A stretch of DNA of 64,000 bases, taken from assembly GCA_963663005.2 (NCBI GenBank), contig CAXXHH010000012.1:81721-145720 (forward strand), written 5' to 3'. This stretch comes from CAINVV01 sp963663005 (GTDB lineage: Bacteria; Bacteroidota; Bacteroidia; Bacteroidales; Prolixibacteraceae). Shown here piece by piece: positions 45,924 to 54,497 of the stretch; the first letter of the stretch is position 1, and each line of letters starts with the position of its first letter. Both the position numbers and the translations under genes were made by a program. Below the pieces are notes generated by a model, which had not been told where the DNA came from, did not search any database, and saw only the letters and a program-made list of their open reading frames with translations.

Positions 45924-46750
45924 TTCTTTTCATCCCCTGATATTTCGCCTAACTGTTTCTCCAGTTCATCTGACTGATCCCTGATGAAGTTCAGTGCACG
46001 GTTCATGATCTCTTTGACCGGCATCGACCCGTCGCTCTCGACCACAAAGATAAACCGGTCGGGTTCGGCGGTGATCCTGATTGCCGGCTCGTCACCGATA
46101 CCGCTTGCGAGACAGGCCCGTTCACAGAGCTTGCACATCGAGCAGTTGGAGAGCTCTCCTTCGGCAACAGAAACTTTCTTTCCTTTCGACTCAAGGACAT
46201 CCCGCGGGCATTCCTCGAGACAGAGACCGCAGGCGTCACAGGCATCGCTGATAGTGACGACCGGGTGGTTCTTGTATCCACAGACAAGGGTCGCCTGCCA
46301 CTTTGCATGCGCCCTGCCGGTGTTGAGGATTGCTTTTGCCTCAATGACGAGTTTCTGCCCTTTCGTGAGTTTCACAATAGGGATGTTCTCGAACACCGGG
46401 GCTGCTTTCGGATCCTGCGGGATGAGGTCACTTGACATGACCATCTTGGGGCCCTCGACACTCAGGGTGTAGGTAACAGTACAGCCCGGGCATCCCGCGC
46501 CGCCGCACGCACACGTCTCCTGCGTTGAGTAGGTTGAAAGGTCGGTCCTGATGGGAATGAGCCCGAGACGGTGGGCCAGCATCTCGTCGAAGAGTGCGCT
46601 CGTGTTATCATAGATGCGCACATCCTCGATGGCGAGGGTTGGCACTTCACCGATCATTGCGCGCCGGAAGGCGTTTGCAAAGGCGGGGCTCGCTCCCGAT
46701 AATGTGAATCGTGCGAGGGTATCGTCCAGACTGGCGAACTCTATCTCCAT
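45920..46750 (-). CDS. rpoD: RNA polymerase subunit D (Rpo3) with two ferredoxin-like motifs
   Basis: A 276-residue homolog of bacterial alpha and Rpb3, forming the assembly platform with subunit L. FTLSGASPAFANAFRRAMIG opens the dimerisation domain. The insert carries two full CxxCxxCxxxC sets, CDACGLCLEECP and CSMCKLCERACL, so two [4Fe-4S] clusters are expected; another cysteine group, ETCACGGAGCPGC, lies earlier and may bind zinc. The ATG at 46,750 shares one base with the S11 stop; a longer start would extend into rps11. Confidence 0.96.
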   Translation of the reverse strand: MEIEFASLDDTLARFTLSGASPAFANAFRRAMIGEVPTLAIEDVRIYDNTSALFDEMLAHRLGLIPIRTDLSTYSTQETCACGGAGCPGCTVTYTLSVEGPKMVMSSDLIPQDPKAAPVFENIPIVKLTKGQKLVIEAKAILNTGRAHAKWQATLVCGYKNHPVVTISDACDACGLCLEECPRDVLESKGKKVSVAEGELSNCSMCKLCERACLASGIGDEPAIRITAEPDRFIFVVESDGSMPVKEIMNRALNFIRDQSDELEKQLGEISGDEKK

Positions 46751-47145
46751 CACACTCTCCTTCCACGTCGTCCACCCTTGGGGCGGCATGAGTCGTGGGG
46801 GATCGGGGTGACATCTTCGATGCGACCGATGCGCATGCCGGCACGTGCGAGTGCCCGGATAGCTGCCTGGGCTCCCGGGCCGGGACTGCGCTGCTTCCCC
46901 TGGCCGGGTGCACGGACCTTGACATGGACGCCGACTATACCCTTCTCACGGGCACTCTGGGCGACGTTCGATGCCATCTGCATTGCCGCGTACGGCGAGG
47001 ACTCGTTCCGGTCCTGCTTGACGACCATGCCACCGCTCGACTTGGTTACGGTCTCTGCGCCAGAGAGGTCGGTGATGGTGATGATCGTGTTGTTGAAGGA
47101 GGCGAAGATATGTGCAACGCCCCACTTCTCCTTCTCGTTTGCCAT
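46750..47145 (-). CDS. rps11: 30S ribosomal protein S11 (uS11)
   Basis: A 131-residue S11. GVAHIFASFNNTIITITDLSG is the N-terminal mark (given in part: IFASFNNTIITITD), APGQGKQRSPGPGAQAAIR the rRNA-binding loop, and DVTPIPHDSCRPKGGRRGRR the C-terminus. One base separates its start from the rps4 stop. Confidence 0.96.
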   Translation of the reverse strand: MANEKEKWGVAHIFASFNNTIITITDLSGAETVTKSSGGMVVKQDRNESSPYAAMQMASNVAQSAREKGIVGVHVKVRAPGQGKQRSPGPGAQAAIRALARAGMRIGRIEDVTPIPHDSCRPKGGRRGRRV

Positions 47146-47146
47146 C

Positions 47147-47737
47147 TTACCTACCTCTCCTCTCGTACCCGGTGCTCGGGGGCATCTTCGGGTTGGATGC
47201 GGGCTTTGCTATCCGGACCTTCTCCGGGTTGGATTCGCTGGTGAAGGGGGATGCTCCGTAGTAGGAGATCTGTGATTCTTCAACGCGTGAGACACGGTAG
47301 CTCGGTATGGTAATACGCCGGCCGCCGATCGCGATGTGGCCGTGGGTAACCATCTGGCGTGCCTGCTTCGGCGAGCGTGCCAGACCCTTGCGGTACACAA
47401 TCGATTGCAAGCGGCGTTCGAGCGCTACCTGAAGTTTGAGCGAAAGGACGTCGTCGATGTCCGCGTCGGGGCCGAGGAGGCCCTGGCGCTGCATGGACGT
47501 GATGAGCTCGGCCTTCTTCGCATCGAAGAGTGCCCGGTCCATTGCACCGGACATCAGGGCGAGGAGCTCACGGGCGCCCTTGCGGTACTTGCGGAGGATT
47601 GCCTGTGCTTTCCAGACCTCACGCTTGTTGCGGAGCCCGTATTCGATGACGAGACGGGTCTCTTCTTCGATCCGCATCTTCTCGAAGGGGCGCTTTGGGG
47701 TCTGGTAGGACTTGTGGTTCTTGCCTGGGTATCCCAT
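47147..47737 (-). CDS. rps4: 30S ribosomal protein S4 (uS4)
   Basis: A 196-residue S4, archaeal form. GYPGKNHKSYQTPKRPF is the archaeal N-terminus, and the S4 RNA-binding domain is at RSPKQARQMVTHGHIAIGG. A primary 16S-binding protein. Two bases from rps13. Confidence 0.96.
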   Translation of the reverse strand: MGYPGKNHKSYQTPKRPFEKMRIEEETRLVIEYGLRNKREVWKAQAILRKYRKGARELLALMSGAMDRALFDAKKAELITSMQRQGLLGPDADIDDVLSLKLQVALERRLQSIVYRKGLARSPKQARQMVTHGHIAIGGRRITIPSYRVSRVEESQISYYGASPFTSESNPEKVRIAKPASNPKMPPSTGYERRGR

Positions 47738-47739
47738 GA

Positions 47740-48201
47740 TTAGCTTCCACCTGCTGTCTTCCTCTTCACACCGACAGTTGTTCCGGTTCTTCCGGTCGAT
47801 TTCGTGCGCTGTCCGCGAACCTTCTGGCCAGTCTCATGCCGGATGCCCTTGTAGCAGCGGATCTTCCTCATGAGATTGACGTCTTCATCCCGGGTAAGGG
47901 CAATGTCGCCACCAAAGAGGTGTTTTGTCTCTCCGGTGTAGATGTCCTTGGGACGGTTCGCCATCCACATTGGGATCTTCGATGCGTACGCTTCAACCGC
48001 TGCACGTATCCGGTTGACGGATGCCTCGTCAAGCTTACCCAGAAGGGCAAGTTCGTCGACATCGGCCATACGGGAGATGATCATGGAGGTATGCCTCCCA
48101 ACGCCCGTGATTCCGGTCAGCGCAACTCTCACTGACTTGGTACCGTCCAGATCGGTGGTACCAACCCTTACGAAATATCGTATCTCTTCTTCCTGAGCCA
48201 T
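47740..48201 (-). CDS. rps13: 30S ribosomal protein S13 (uS13)
   Basis: A 153-residue S13. GTTDLDGTKSVRVALTGI and CYKGIRHETGQKVRGQRTKS are typical; the tail contacts tRNA. It is the first protein gene of the array; the ATG at 48,201 gives MAQEEEIRYFVR, like relatives, whereas an earlier start at 48,276 would run into the tRNA-Ser gene. Confidence 0.95.
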   Translation of the reverse strand: MAQEEEIRYFVRVGTTDLDGTKSVRVALTGITGVGRHTSMIISRMADVDELALLGKLDEASVNRIRAAVEAYASKIPMWMANRPKDIYTGETKHLFGGDIALTRDEDVNLMRKIRCYKGIRHETGQKVRGQRTKSTGRTGTTVGVKRKTAGGS

Positions 48202-48235
48202 CCAATCCCCTCGATTGTGAGATTGTCTCTTTAAA

Positions 48236-48319
48236 CGCTGAGGGGGAGATTTGAACTCCCGAGTCCTTTCGGACACAGGTTTAGCAAACCTGCGCCATAC
48301 CAGGCTTGGCTACCTCAAC
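48236..48319 (-). tRNA. tRNA-Ser (GCU)
   Basis: An 84-base minus-strand gene with the long variable arm of tRNA-Ser. The acceptor pair is GTTGAGG/CCTCAGC with a G discriminator, the anticodon loop TTTGCTAAA gives GCU (reads AGC/AGU), and the T-arm has GTTCAAATC. No intron. It is 34 bases upstream of rps13 on the same strand. Confidence 0.93.
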
Positions 48320-48381
48320 AGAGGAATCTCGCATCTTACTACAGACACTCGCAGTGAATAGTCACTGCTCCATGAATGGTG

Positions 48382-48393
48382 CTTTATAATATG
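48382..48393 (-). promoter_or_regulatory. Possible TATA box of the tRNA-Ser/ribosomal array
   Basis: On the minus strand a TATTATAAAG-like box stands about 65 bases upstream of the tRNA-Ser gene, within otherwise GC-rich DNA. Position fits an archaeal promoter with a short leader. Confidence 0.45.
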
Positions 48394-48399
48394 GACAGT

Positions 48400-48988
48400 G
48401 ACGGGTAATAAGTGTTTGGGCAAATAGCGTTCCGGATACCGGAATTCACTGCTGTTCATGAGGTGCGGGAATTCCGGTTTGCGGCTCCTTTATTCTGGTA
48501 TGTTTGTGTCGGGGATTAAGGTACCCGATGAAGGGTACTTCAGGTAACAGCGAGGTATAAGGAGGGGAGTCAGGGAAAATGCTATTATTCGTCGAAGAGC
48601 TAGGGCTCGTGGAAGATGCGCGGGAGAAGTTGGGAGAAACTCTCATCCCGGAGCTCAGCCAATGGGCAGGTTTAAAATTTCCATGCTTCCGCTTTCTGAA
48701 TTTTCCGGGTACAAAGGGCAGGCGGGGAGGCTCAACTGATCCTCAGACAACCCTGAAAAGTGAGGGGGGGACGCAGGGGTACATTTTTCTTCCAGCCCGC
48801 GATCGTTAAATGATCGAGGCCTGCACGAAAACCCAGAAATCGCCGAGGTAAAAAGTGGGGAGGAAGAGCGAGTTTTTTCACAAAAAATTCCGCCGGAAAT
48901 TCTCACTTTTAAAAATTGTACCGCACGTCCCCCCGGTTTTCAATTAAAAAAAGGGGGGGGGAATACTCGCAGGTGCTGTACGGGGAGG
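48400..48988. other. Intergenic gap
   Basis: About 590 bases between divergent neighbours with no convincing gene. Has long G-runs near 48,765 and 48,953. Short open frames here lack family features. Confidence 0.45.
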
Positions 48989-49639
48989 TTACGAAATGAC
49001 CTTCCCCCGCTTCTTCTCCCGCCGGGTGATACCGTAATGAACGAATGGTATGAGCATGTACAGCATTGCGCTGTGTAGGTTTCCGGTGAGCGCAACGAGA
49101 ATTGCGACAAGTGAGACTGCGGGAACCACAAGAGTGCGGCTACCAATGTGCCGGATAAAGTTGGGATCCAGCCCCGACTCGACAAGCCGGTAATTTCCGG
49201 TTGCGTAGATCCACTGGAAGTACATCCCCATACCAATCGCAAAGAGGTTCAGCTCGAAAACGATGGCCCCGAGCGAGAGAGCGGAAAAATCCCCGGAGAA
49301 TGAGGTCGTGAAGGGAAGAAGGGCCACGAAGAGAAGGGTCCCGAGATTGAGCCAGACATATCCCCTATCCAGGGCGCGAAGGGGGTGAACCTCGATATGA
49401 TGGCTGAGCCAGAACGCGCCCAGGATAAGGAATGCGAGGACATAATGGAGGAAATCGAAGTAGAGGGATAACAGGATGTGCACTGCGTACTCCGGCGTCT
49501 GGATCACTGACGCCTTATCCGGGAGGTTAAGTCCGATTACGAGGAGCGTCATCGCGAAGGCAAAGATCCCATCAGAAAGGGATTCCAGCCGGCTTTTTGT
49601 CAGGTGCATCGATTCGAGTCCTGCGGCGTCTTCGGTCAT
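48989..49639 (-). CDS. TMEM175-like (DUF1211) membrane protein
   Basis: A 216-residue protein with six predicted membrane spans. The first span follows RLESLSDGIFAFAMTLLVIG, the R...SD signature of TMEM175-family channels; prokaryotic members form tetrameric potassium-selective pores. Later spans include YVLAFLILGAFWLSHH and LGTLLFVALLPFT. One copy of the six-helix unit, as usual for prokaryotes. Stands alone. Channel function is from the family, not shown for this protein. Confidence 0.87.
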   Translation of the reverse strand: MTEDAAGLESMHLTKSRLESLSDGIFAFAMTLLVIGLNLPDKASVIQTPEYAVHILLSLYFDFLHYVLAFLILGAFWLSHHIEVHPLRALDRGYVWLNLGTLLFVALLPFTTSFSGDFSALSLGAIVFELNLFAIGMGMYFQWIYATGNYRLVESGLDPNFIRHIGSRTLVVPAVSLVAILVALTGNLHSAMLYMLIPFVHYGITRREKKRGKVIS

Positions 49640-50309
49640 GAAGTTCAGGAATTAATTGGATCCTAAAAGATTAATGGGTTGGGTTTTTCCGGGAGATTGT
49701 GGCTGGAGACATCCTGCCGGGGCCATACCTGAGAAGGAGAACACAACTCCGGTGTAATCCCGGCCCCTTTTTATAATCTCATGGATCCATCGTTTGCATG
49801 TTGTTTCTATTAATTAACCCGGCTACGGCCGGGGGTAACCAGGGAAACTCGCCGGGATAATCAGCGGGTAAAAAGAGATGTCGGAGAGGATACTTTCCCG
49901 AGCTCGAACGAGGCGACCCCGAAAATTTGTTCAAGAGGAAGGGGGACTGCCGCTTTCGATGAATACATCCGGGCGGTTGCAAATACCTGATTCATCTTCC
50001 GGTCGTTGATGAGGGCAACCGCCTCCTTGTGCGGGATCGGCATGTCAGGGAAGCGTGGATCCCCGGGTAACCCTCCCACGAGGTTCTCCAGCTTCGCGCT
50101 CTCCTGATCTCCGGTATTGGTAATGCAACCATACAGGTGACGGTTTTTGCCGGAAGACTATTGTTTTAAGTCTTTGGCCTGATGATTCCGTTCCGGGTTA
50201 AGGTCCACAGGAAATTTGTGGCCGCATCACAATCCCGGCCGATCACATCCATCGATTATAAGAGCGAAGTCACCAGAGGAGAAAGCATCAGAGAGAGGGA
50301 CAAAAATTC
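49640..50309. other. Intergenic region with an uncertain minus-strand frame
   Basis: About 670 bases. On the minus strand, 49,861 to about 50,115 is open and encodes a plausible stretch (KEAVALINDRKMNQVFATAR) with no ATG start; the nearest starts are GTG at 50,079. It may be the relic of a gene, or a small gene with an unusual start. Nothing else recognised. Confidence 0.35.
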
Positions 50310-50876
50310 ATGAAGAAACCGGCATTGCTTCTCATCGATATGCAGAACGATTTTGTGTTGGAGGACGCACCGCTCCCGGTCGCCCAGGGACGAGTGGTGA
50401 TCCCGAAGATCCGGGAACTCCTGGACGGGTTCCGGGCAAAGAAATTTCCCGTCTTCCACGTCATCCGGGTCCACCGTCCCGATGGCTCGGATGTCGAGAT
50501 CATCCGGCAGGAGGACTTCCGGAACCACCCGTTCGCGGTAGAGGGGACGCATGGCGCTGCGGTTGTGGACGAGCTCACTCCCTTGGCAAGAGAGTACGTG
50601 ATCCCGAAGATCCGGATGAGCGCATTTATCGGGACAGAGCTCGACCTGATGCTCCGGAACCTCGGTGCAACCGGGGTTGTCGTCACCGGCATCCAGACCC
50701 CTAACTGTATCCGGACCACGATCTACGATGCGATTGCGTACAACTACTCAGTCGTCGCTGTTTCCGATGCAATCGGGGCCCAGAGCGATGCAATCCACCA
50801 AGCTAATCTCCGGGATATGACAAGCATCGGCGTCAGCGTAATGAGAGCCCGGGACGTTCTCGCAGGACTCCCCTAG
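50310..50876 (+). CDS. Isochorismatase-family cysteine hydrolase
   Basis: A 188-residue cysteine hydrolase. LLIDMQNDFV has the first catalytic aspartate, an IPKIRMSAFIGTEL segment has the lysine, and VVVTGIQTPNCIRTT has the cysteine nucleophile. The family includes nicotinamidases, N-carbamoylsarcosine amidases and isochorismatases; which substrate this one uses is not clear. A TGIQT rather than the nicotinamidase-like zinc ligands is seen, so a nicotinamidase is less likely. An ATG with a GAGAGGGA-like ribosome site upstream marks the start. Confidence 0.87.
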   Translation: MKKPALLLIDMQNDFVLEDAPLPVAQGRVVIPKIRELLDGFRAKKFPVFHVIRVHRPDGSDVEIIRQEDFRNHPFAVEGTHGAAVVDELTPLAREYVIPKIRMSAFIGTELDLMLRNLGATGVVVTGIQTPNCIRTTIYDAIAYNYSVVAVSDAIGAQSDAIHQANLRDMTSIGVSVMRARDVLAGLP

Positions 50877-50897
50877 GCTGAACCAGCCGGACCAGAC

Positions 50898-51661
50898 ATG
50901 CTTACCGGAAATGAACTTGCTCTCGCAGGAGAGGCAGCGGTGGCAGCAGGTATCATCAACGCAGTTGCGGGTGGCGGTACGCTCATCTCGTTCCCGGCAC
51001 TCATCGGCCTTGGGATCCCTCCGGTGACCGCGAACATTACCAACACGGTCGCCTTATGCCCGGGGTATCTTGGAGGGGCTCTCGCCCAGAGAAAAGATCT
51101 TGCCGGACAGCGCGGCTGATCCACCTCCTCTCTGCCGGTATCATCGGGGGCCTTATTGGGGGCATCCTGTTACTCTCTGTCAGCACCCAGCTCTTCCGGG
51201 GGCTTGTCCCGTTCCTCATATTCTTCGCTGTCGTACTCCTCGCACTGCAGGACCGGATCCGGGACTGGATCCTCAGGCATGCTTCCCGGTCTTCGACCGG
51301 GAAAGTAAATGGAAGCTGGGCGATCCTCCCGGTTGGGCTTGTCGCTGTCTACGGGGGGTATTTCGGTGCGGGACTGAGCGTGATTCTTCTTGCTCTGCTG
51401 GGACTGGTCTATGAAGATACCCTCACCCGGCTCAATGCCCTCAAGCAGTGCGTCTCGCTGGTTGTCAACATTGCGGCTGCCGTCTTCTTCCTCTTCTCGG
51501 GGCTGGTTCTCTGGCCGGTTGCTCTGGTCATGGCGGCGGGGGCCCTTGCAGGGGGAGCGAACGGGGGAAGCGTTGCCGGCTGCATTGCTCCCTGCATGCT
51601 CAAGTGGACGGTTGTTGTCATCGGAACCGCGATTGGGATCGGGTTCCTCATCACGCTCTGA
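50898..51661 (+). pseudogene. TauE/SafE-type permease, one frameshift
   Basis: A sulfite/organosulfonate-exporter-type membrane protein in two frames. The first piece (50,898-51,119) has NAVAGGGTLISFPALIGLG, the family start, with a stop at 51,117. The rest continues in another frame, from about 51,105 to 51,661, with LLSAGIIGGLIGGILLL, VYGGYFGAGLSVILLALLG and GALAGGANGGSVAG. Together ~250 residues with seven or eight spans, full length. A single indel near 51,105 restores it, so this may be a sequencing error or a recent loss. Confidence 0.8.
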
Positions 51662-51733
51662 AACAATGCCGAGTAACTCCCGGCAATATGGGGGGAATAG
51701 GTTTTAAAAAACAAGTAAAAAAAACGAAGAGTG

Positions 51734-52750
51734 TTACAGTCCCTGGCGGTACACGACGTTCTTCTTCGTGCCCTTCCGCCGGGTCCTCTCTGCCCCGGAA
51801 CTGATCAGTGCCGAGATCACAAGAGGCAGGGCAATGGTCGCATCGGTGTGGCACTGGATCTGCATGGTCGACGAAGACTCCTTGCCCCAGCTGATCGCCT
51901 CATCGAATGTGCAGCCCGAGAGCCCGCCCCAGTGGGGAGCATCGGTCGTGTACTGGATCGCATAATCGTGTCCCCCCAGATCCTTCTCATGGATCGACCC
52001 GATGACCTGGGTCTGCTGGATGAAGTTCTTCGGGACTCCGCCGCCAACGTAGACAACACCGGTCTTTTTTACATCCTCGACCATCCGGGTGATCTCGTCC
52101 GCATCGGTTATCTGATCGATGTTTACGTCAAAGCCCCGGCGCCGTGCTATGAGGAGGCCGATGCCGATCGATGAATCGGCAAGGGCCGGAATAAAGATCG
52201 GTACATTCTCTCTCGTGCAGGTCGAGACAAGGGACTCTTTTTTCGGGAATTTCTTGAGGAGGTGCTTCCCGTACAGCTCGATAAAGGCCCGGGACGATCC
52301 GCGGAACGGCGCTATAGATTCGCCGAACGCCGCAATACTGCGGTCGACGTCCCGGAATTCCTCTTCGAAGGCAAAGACATCGTAGATCCGGTCGATCCCT
52401 CTCTCGTAGAGTTTTGCATCATCGGCATTGTGGTGGCCAAGGTAGTGACAGACACCGACGTGCTCGCAGATATCGTGGAAGATGTTGGCGCCGGTGGATA
52501 CTACAGCGTCAACGTAGTGGTGCCTGACCATCTCGACAAGGCACTTCTGCATGCCTGCCGGGACCATCGCACCGGAGAGACCAAAAAAGATGGTACATTC
52601 AGGATCGGCGAGCATCTTCTCCCAGACCGCAACCGATTCCCCCAGCTTCCTTCCCTGGAAGCCGGTCATCGCCATCCCTTCCAGCAGGGTGGAGACATCT
52701 CCGGTTGGGACGACCGGGGTAGTCTTTTTCATTCCCTTTTTCTCAACCAT
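51734..52750 (-). CDS. dys: Deoxyhypusine synthase
   Basis: A 338-residue enzyme. It moves the aminobutyl group of spermidine onto a lysine of archaeal initiation factor 5A. GLSGAMVPAGMQKCL and STGANIFHDICEH are in the NAD-binding region, VVYVGGGVPKNFIQQ the glycine-rich turn, and SWGKESSS contains the active-site lysine. Methanogens may have two such genes, so a paralog with another substrate cannot be excluded. Single gene, opposite in direction to the TauE-type gene. Confidence 0.9.
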   Translation of the reverse strand: MVEKKGMKKTTPVVPTGDVSTLLEGMAMTGFQGRKLGESVAVWEKMLADPECTIFFGLSGAMVPAGMQKCLVEMVRHHYVDAVVSTGANIFHDICEHVGVCHYLGHHNADDAKLYERGIDRIYDVFAFEEEFRDVDRSIAAFGESIAPFRGSSRAFIELYGKHLLKKFPKKESLVSTCTRENVPIFIPALADSSIGIGLLIARRRGFDVNIDQITDADEITRMVEDVKKTGVVYVGGGVPKNFIQQTQVIGSIHEKDLGGHDYAIQYTTDAPHWGGLSGCTFDEAISWGKESSSTMQIQCHTDATIALPLVISALISSGAERTRRKGTKKNVVYRQGL

Positions 52751-52872
52751 TTCGTTTTAGAATTTCAGGCCTGATCGCTATTAATGATTGTTACCTTCAT
52801 CGGTAGTAACCACGGCGGGAAATACTCCCGGCTTTTTGAAGGGGGGGAAAGGGGAGGGAAAAAAGGGAAATT

Positions 52873-53649
52873 CTAGAGTGCATTTACGAGCGACTTGCGG
52901 GTAACGGCGCCGACCGGTCTGCTCCCGTCGACGATCGGCACACAACTGATGTTCTTTTTGAGCATCATATCAATAACTTCCGAAATTGTTGCGGTATTCG
53001 GTACAGAGAGAAGCGGGATGCTCATGATATCCTTGACGAGCAGGTTCCGGATCCGGTGGTCCTGGTGGTTGTCTTCGACTGCCTTCCGGAACTTCCGCAT
53101 CGCTATTGCAACATCGGTCTCGGTGACTATCCCGGCAAGCTTGTCGTTCTCGGTGACAATGAACCGGAGGATGTTGTCGTCAAGCATCCTCCTCCGGAGA
53201 TGGACAACGCGTTCGTCCGAAGCAATGGTAAGGATCTTCTCGGTCACGGTATCCAGTCCGACGTCGGGTTTGAACTTTTTCAGAAGATCGCTTGCGCCGA
53301 CCTGCCCGATCAACCGGTGATCGGAATCGTAGACGACAACCAGCTTGTAGCGCTGGAGCAGCGGTATGAGGACATTGACGCTCTCGTCCGGGTAGACGCT
53401 GGTAAACTCCTCCTCCACAGCACCTGCGACGTGGATCGCGGTGGGGGCTATATCCGAGTTCTGCCGGCTGCCGAGCTTCCGTGCGATCGCCTGCCGGGAG
53501 ATCGTCCCGACAACCGTGCTGTTGTTGAGCGCTACGAGCGGATCTGCCCCGGTCTCAAGCATCTTGTCAAGGGCTTCGGTAATCTTTGCCGATTTGGATA
53601 TGGTCGCTGGTTTTACCATTACGTCTTTGATTAAGAGCTGTTTTGTCAT
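52873..53649 (-). CDS. Four-CBS-domain protein
   Basis: A 258-residue protein made only of four CBS motifs: IKDVMVKPATISKSAKI (residue ~7), a degenerate second near 75-125, VTEKILTIASDERV (~135) and VKDIMSIPLLSVPNTATI (~205). Pairs of CBS motifs bind adenosyl ligands such as AMP, ATP or SAM. No catalytic domain is attached, so it probably senses energy state and acts by binding another protein. It is the last of three overlapping genes (its start overlaps the preceding stop by four bases). Confidence 0.93.
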   Translation of the reverse strand: MTKQLLIKDVMVKPATISKSAKITEALDKMLETGADPLVALNNSTVVGTISRQAIARKLGSRQNSDIAPTAIHVAGAVEEEFTSVYPDESVNVLIPLLQRYKLVVVYDSDHRLIGQVGASDLLKKFKPDVGLDTVTEKILTIASDERVVHLRRRMLDDNILRFIVTENDKLAGIVTETDVAIAMRKFRKAVEDNHQDHRIRNLLVKDIMSIPLLSVPNTATISEVIDMMLKKNISCVPIVDGSRPVGAVTRKSLVNAL

Positions 53650-54497
53650 TTCGCCACTTCCTGGATGATATTATCGCGTTTGATTATTCCCACAATATTT
53701 CCTGACGGATTGTCATCTTCCACAACAACAAGGCTGTTCACATGATACTCCCTCATTTTTGCGACTGCTTCGGTCAGGTTTGCCTGAGGATCGATAGTGA
53801 TTGCCGGGTGGGACATCACGTCTTCGGCGATCACCGATGCGGTGAAGACGTACCGGTTCAGTTTGATCCCGGCTGCCTCTTCCTTGCGCAGGAACGTCAC
53901 CGCCTTCTTTTCCGATCCGGGTCGCTTGCTGAACGGTTCGAAGAACGCAAGGTTCGTCCCGGTGATGACGCCAGCGATGGTCCCGTCATTATTCACAATC
54001 ACGAGCTTGTCATTTTTCTCACCTATGGTGTCGAGGACGTGATCGAGCGAATGGTACCTGCTCAGTACTATTGCAGGCTCCATCACATCGCTGACAGGTC
54101 TCGTAAGCTTCTTTGCAAAGGCCGACTTCATGAGATCGGTTTTTGTTACAATCCCCACCACATTGCCGCCCTCTACTACCGGAACGCAGCTGATATTCCG
54201 GTCAACAAATATCCCTCCAATTTTTTTAATCTCTGCATCGGGGGAGACAACGGTTGGTTCCTGTGATGCGAAAGTCTCAACCGGTATCCGGTCAATCGGC
54301 CTCCGCCTCCAGGCGGGTTCCTGGTCCCTGACCCGGAGTGCAAGGTCCTTCTTGGTAATGATACCAATGAGCTGACCCCCATTCATAAGAAGGAGACGGG
54401 AGATCCGGTGCTTCACCATAACGTGCCGGGCGTGGGAGACCGTCTCTCCCGGGGATACGAAGTAAACCGGTGAACTCATTACATCGCGTGCTTTCAT
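53646..54497 (-). CDS. Four-CBS-domain protein
   Basis: A 283-residue protein of four CBS motifs: ARDVMSSPVYFVSPGETV, then SQEPTVVSPDAEIKKIGG, VSDVMEPAIVLSRYHSL, and AEDVMSHPAITIDPQANL. No other domain. I take the ATG at 54,497, since it overlaps the preceding stop by four bases and MKARDVMSSP begins the first motif; an in-frame start six bases upstream is possible. Overlaps both neighbours, so all three of this set are coupled. Confidence 0.92.
   Translation of the reverse strand: MKARDVMSSPVYFVSPGETVSHARHVMVKHRISRLLLMNGGQLIGIITKKDLALRVRDQEPAWRRRPIDRIPVETFASQEPTVVSPDAEIKKIGGIFVDRNISCVPVVEGGNVVGIVTKTDLMKSAFAKKLTRPVSDVMEPAIVLSRYHSLDHVLDTIGEKNDKLVIVNNDGTIAGVITGTNLAFFEPFSKRPGSEKKAVTFLRKEEAAGIKLNRYVFTASVIAEDVMSHPAITIDPQANLTEAVAKMREYHVNSLVVVEDDNPSGNIVGIIKRDNIIQEVAK

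Noticed and set aside
48579..48809. Small plus-strand gene in the gap before TMEM175
   Set aside because: No ribosome site or homology-like motif, and the composition follows the G-runs of the gap.
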